Positions 12,956-15,418 of a stretch of DNA of 15,418 nucleotides are shown in pieces. The notes under the pieces are model-generated. The model had not been told where the DNA came from and searched no databases. It worked only from the letters and a program-made list of their open reading frames with translations. The position numbers and the translations under genes were made by a program. Positions within the stretch are counted from its first letter, which is position 1. Each line of letters opens with the position of its first letter. This DNA comes from an uncultured Collinsella sp. (GTDB taxonomy: Bacteria > Actinomycetota > Coriobacteriia > Coriobacteriales > Coriobacteriaceae), in contig CAUGJN010000026.1 of NCBI GenBank assembly GCA_959599635.1, positions 1-15,418 of the forward strand, given 5' to 3'.

Positions 12956-13730
12956 CGGAGCCCTCACCGCCCATCATGGCAACGACCTCCATAATGCGGT
13001 CGAAGAACTCTCGGCGGTCGGTGTCGCCGCGGCGCAGCTCGGTGAAGATCTTGCCGTCGCGAATAAACAGCACACGGCTCGTGTAGCTGGCGGCAAAGCT
13101 GTCGTGCGTGACCATGAGTACCGTGGCGCGCAGGCGGCGGTTAAGGGCCTCCAGGCTCTCGAGCAGCAGGCGAGCGCTCTTGGAATCGAGGGCGCCGGTG
13201 GGCTCGTCGGCCATGATCATGGTGGGGTCGGTGACGAGTGCGCGAGCCGCGGCAACGCGCTGCTGCTGACCGCCGGACATCTGGTAGGGATACTTGTCGA
13301 GCACCTGACTGATAGACAGACGCGCGGCCACATCCTGCACGCGGGTCGAGATCTCTGCCGAGTTTGTGCGGGCAATGGTGAGCGGCAGGGCGATGTTCTC
13401 GCGTGCCGTGAGCGTATCGAGCAGGTTGGAGTCCTGGAAGATAAAGCCAAGCTCCTCGCGGCGGAACTGCGAAAGCTTGGCCTGCTTCATGCGCGTCACG
13501 TCCTGGCCGTTGATGCGGATGATGCCACTCGTAGCGGCATCGATGGTCGACACGCAGTTGAGCAGCGTCGATTTGCCCGAGCCCGAGGCGCCCATGATGC
13601 CGACAAACTCACCGCGGTTGACGGTAAAGCTGACGTCGTTGAGCGCGCGGGTCACGTTGCCCAGCGCTCCATATACCTTTTCGAGATGCGCGACCTCCAG
13701 TACCGGGGTCGCAGCTTGCGTAGTTTGCAT
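12945..13730 (-). CDS. BceA-type ABC transporter ATP-binding protein
   Basis: Cytoplasmic ATPase partner of the overlapping permease. The 261-residue protein has Walker A GASGSGKST (47-55), the Q-loop FQD (Q99), the signature MSGGQQQR (151-158), Walker B MIMADEP with the D-loop ALD (171-182) and the H-loop VTHD (H209), so it should be catalytically competent. It belongs to the LolD/MacB/BceA group. The ATG at 13730 has AAAGGA six bases upstream. Its promoter region (13731-13878) is shared with the divergent Nudix-Vsr gene and contains an inverted repeat. BceAB systems usually answer to a BceRS sensor pair, which is not encoded next to it here, so control may come from an unlinked regulator. 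Confidence 0.95.
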   Translation of the reverse strand: MQTTQAATPVLEVAHLEKVYGALGNVTRALNDVSFTVNRGEFVGIMGASGSGKSTLLNCVSTIDAATSGIIRINGQDVTRMKQAKLSQFRREELGFIFQDSNLLDTLTARENIALPLTIARTNSAEISTRVQDVAARLSISQVLDKYPYQMSGGQQQRVAAARALVTDPTMIMADEPTGALDSKSARLLLESLEALNRRLRATVLMVTHDSFAASYTSRVLFIRDGKIFTELRRGDTDRREFFDRIMEVVAMMGGEGSDAL

Positions 13731-13742
13731 ACCGAGTCCTTT

Positions 13743-13776
13743 CTTGCGATTAGTCTACGGCATCTATAGTCGCAAG
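13743..13776. promoter_or_regulatory. Inverted repeat upstream of the BceAB-type operon
   Basis: CTTGCGA (13743-13749) and TCGCAAG (13770-13776) are perfect inverted arms 20 bases apart, with TAG/CTA adding partial symmetry inside. The region overlaps a possible minus-strand promoter (TTGCGA, 17 bases, TAATCG). It could be an operator for the ABC transporter genes, in the usual place for one. Confidence 0.35.
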
Positions 13777-13813
13777 GAGCCGAGTCGGCTACCATCGATA
13801 TGGCTTACGCTTG

Positions 13814-13831
13814 CCTTACCGTTGTGTAAGG
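13814..13831. promoter_or_regulatory. Short palindrome upstream of the Nudix-Vsr gene
   Basis: CCTTAC (13814-13819) and GTAAGG (13826-13831) form a 6-bp inverted repeat with a 6-base spacer, about 48 bases before the TTG start. It may be an operator or a leader hairpin; nothing in the sequence decides between these. Confidence 0.3.
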
Positions 13832-13878
13832 TATGGGCAGCTAGCCTGTCACGTGTTGATGTTGAGAGAGGACTCCTG

Positions 13879-14868
13879 TTGAAGACTGTTCATGTTGCCG
13901 CCGGGATCATTCGCAAGGATGGATCTGACGAGCTGCTTGCCGTGCAGCGCGGCTACGGCGACATGCAGGGACTTTGGGAGTTCCCAGGCGGCAAGCTCAT
14001 GCGCGGCGAGACACCCGAAGACGCCGTACGCCGCGAGCTCATGGAAGAGCTGCAGGTAAAAGTCACCAACCTGCGCGATTTCTATACCGTTGAGTACGAC
14101 TACCCCGATTTTCATCTCTCCATGGAGTGCTACTACTGCTCGCTCGCCGATGAATCCGATGAGCCTCAGAAGCACGACCGACAGCTCGATATCCGCTGGA
14201 TTCCGCGCACCTCGCTTGCCACCGTTGAGTGGATGCCCGCCGACAAAGGGCTTATCGATGCTCTGATTGAGTTGAGGGAAGATCGGCTTGAGGCCAACGG
14301 CACTGCCAACTACGCCGACGCCACCGCGACCGACGAGCCCTCCACCAAGCCCAAGCGCGCACCTAAGCGCCGCAGCAAGAAGCGTCCCAAGCCCGGCCTG
14401 CTCGACGGCATCGATACCTCGGACCTTTCCGCCGACGAGCGTGAGCTCGTGCGCCGTCGCGCCGCCATCAAAAAGTCCATGAAGGGCAACAAGCGCGCCA
14501 ACACCAAGCCCGAGCTGCTCGTTCGCCAGCGCCTGCGGGCAGCGGGCCTTACGGGCTATCGCTTGGAATGGAAGGTTCCCGGCAAGCCCGACATCGCCTT
14601 TCCCGGGCGCAAGATCGCCATCTTCGTCAACGGCTGCTTTTGGCACCGCTGCCCCAAGTGCAACCCTAGCCAGCCCAAGCGCAACGTTGAGTTTTGGGAG
14701 GCAAAGTTCCGTCGCAACGTCGAGCGCGACCGCGCTGCCGTGGCAGCACTCACTCAAATGGGCTGGACACCCATAACCATCTGGGAATGCGAGCTCAAAA
14801 AAGACCGCATCGACGCCACGATGGAAAAGGTCATTGAGCAGGTGCGCGCCGCAGAGCCGCAGCGCTAA
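13879..14868 (+). CDS. Nudix hydrolase - Vsr mismatch endonuclease fusion
   Basis: A 329-residue protein joining two repair activities. Residues 1-130 are a MutT-like Nudix domain (MKTVHVAAGIIRKDG), with the Nudix box from G38 to V60: GETPEDAVRRELMEELQV carries E44, R52, E53, E56 and E57, while the usual Gly near the end is Gln 59. MutT removes 8-oxo-dGTP. A basic linker rich in Pro, Lys and Arg spans about 140-195. Residues 196-325 are a very-short-patch-repair endonuclease: NTKPELLVRQRLRAAGL, VPGKPDIAFP with catalytic Asp 238, FVNGCFWHRCPKC (C253, H256, zinc ligands), FRRNVERDR and IWECEL (C304). Vsr nicks T:G mismatches left by deamination of 5-methylcytosine. The start is a TTG at 13879 with AGAGAGGA six bases before it; no ATG or GTG is available downstream of the promoter region. 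No cytosine methyltransferase is nearby. Confidence 0.9.
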   Translation: MKTVHVAAGIIRKDGSDELLAVQRGYGDMQGLWEFPGGKLMRGETPEDAVRRELMEELQVKVTNLRDFYTVEYDYPDFHLSMECYYCSLADESDEPQKHDRQLDIRWIPRTSLATVEWMPADKGLIDALIELREDRLEANGTANYADATATDEPSTKPKRAPKRRSKKRPKPGLLDGIDTSDLSADERELVRRRAAIKKSMKGNKRANTKPELLVRQRLRAAGLTGYRLEWKVPGKPDIAFPGRKIAIFVNGCFWHRCPKCNPSQPKRNVEFWEAKFRRNVERDRAAVAALTQMGWTPITIWECELKKDRIDATMEKVIEQVRAAEPQR

Positions 14869-14953
14869 CAGCGAGCATTCACACGCTCCGCACGTCCGCG
14901 CCACACCCACGTCACAAACCTTAGAAAGCCCTTAAGCTCAAAACCTTTCAAGA

Positions 14954-14994
14954 GTGTTACTCGATACCTCTGACCTGCAGTTTCATCGTAACAC
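14954..14994. promoter_or_regulatory. Inverted repeat upstream of the last small ORF
   Basis: GTGTTAC (14954-14960) and GTAACAC (14988-14994) are perfect inverted arms with a 27-base spacer; GAT/ATC can extend the pairing with a two-base bulge. It lies about 50 bases upstream of a TAATAC (15044-15049) that could be the -10 of the gene at 15122. Role unknown. Confidence 0.3.
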
Positions 14995-15121
14995 CAAACC
15001 AGGTTAAGCCTTTCTTTAGCGCTTCTTTGCGACGGCCGCGGCATAATACTGCCAACGCACGGGACCTAGCAGCATACCCCGAGCGCAATCTTTTGGTGGA
15101 CATCGAGGAGGCCGCATAAGC

Positions 15122-15331
15122 ATGCATACTTCCAATGACGCAGCACAGCAGCCACCCCTAAAACATGCAGACCTTTTCTCCTTCCCCCCGACACAGAGAA
15201 ACGGTCTCCTCGACTCCCCCACCACAAAAGCCAAACGCTCAACCGACCAGAGCCACAACTTGCGAGCATCCTTCGATAAGCTCCAAGCATCCCTAGACAA
15301 AACCTTCCCCAACCAAGCCCGGGCATACTAG
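15122..15331 (+). CDS. Small hypothetical protein, 69 residues
   Basis: I do not recognise this protein. The ATG at 15122 has AGGAGG nine bases upstream, a little far, and a TAATAC hexamer at 15044-15049 could serve as its promoter -10 with a leader of about 65 bases. The protein is hydrophilic, rich in Gln, Lys, Ser and Pro, without membrane segments. The C-terminal part LRASFDKLQASLDKTF has helix-forming heptad character, suggesting a short coiled coil or amphipathic helix. Codon use differs from the neighbouring genes, with many A-ending codons, so this may be a genuine but foreign or fast-evolving gene, or a chance frame. The remaining bases to the window end (15332-15418) show nothing recognisable. 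Confidence 0.4.
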   Translation: MHTSNDAAQQPPLKHADLFSFPPTQRNGLLDSPTTKAKRSTDQSHNLRASFDKLQASLDKTFPNQARAY

Positions 15332-15418
15332 CCCCTCATCAACAAAGAAGCCCTGACGCCCCACCTCTTTCCGCCCAACGCCACAAGGGCGACGACCTCG
15401 AGTAGGTCAACCTGGGAG

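Noticed and set aside
13366..13878. N-terminal extension of the Nudix-Vsr frame back to 13366
   Set aside because: It runs antisense through the ABC ATPase gene and has no homology; homology starts at the TTG at 13879, which has a ribosome-binding site.

Overview
The window looks like chromosomal DNA of a gut actinobacterium of the class Coriobacteriia, most likely Collinsella or a close relative. I infer this from the GC-rich coding sequence, the strongly biased codon use, and two regulators that join about seven membrane helices to a C-terminal LuxR helix-turn-helix, a layout common in that class. No rRNA, tRNA, CRISPR array, transposase or phage gene was seen.

Layout from left to right. 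(1) 1-1300, minus: an amidohydrolase of the YtcJ type, cut by the window edge. Upstream on the same strand is a membrane LuxR regulator (1616-2608). (2) 2737-2928, plus: a small protein of unknown function, divergent from that regulator, with a palindrome between them. (3) 2964-9232, minus: an agmatine catabolism cluster in the order putrescine carbamoyltransferase (ptcA/aguB), antiporter (aguD-like), agmatine deiminase (aguA), then, after a 639-base structured gap, a second paralogous antiporter. (4) 9563-10528, plus: a second membrane LuxR regulator, divergent from ptcA and the likely functional counterpart of AguR. (5) 10718-13730, minus: a BceAB-type peptide-resistance ABC transporter whose ATPase and permease genes overlap. 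(6) 13879-14868, plus: one polypeptide with a MutT-like Nudix domain followed by a Vsr mismatch endonuclease domain. (7) 15122-15331, plus: a small hypothetical ORF, then 87 bases with nothing recognisable.

How the genes fit together. The antiporter would import agmatine and export putrescine. AguA makes carbamoylputrescine, and PtcA splits it with phosphate into putrescine and carbamoyl phosphate. The usual last enzyme, carbamate kinase (aguC), is absent here; its place is taken by the second antiporter. The upstream regions of the amidohydrolase and of the ptcA/luxR pair share a 25-base motif with 20 identities, so the two regulators or their targets may be linked.

The intergenic regions are unusually rich in palindromes. 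The most striking are two related structured elements (4925-5012 and 10571-10668). Their helices differ in sequence but stay paired, while an internal loop (GAGGAG opposite CGACGA) is conserved and could form tandem G.A pairs. A possible arrest-peptide or attenuator leader precedes the second antiporter.
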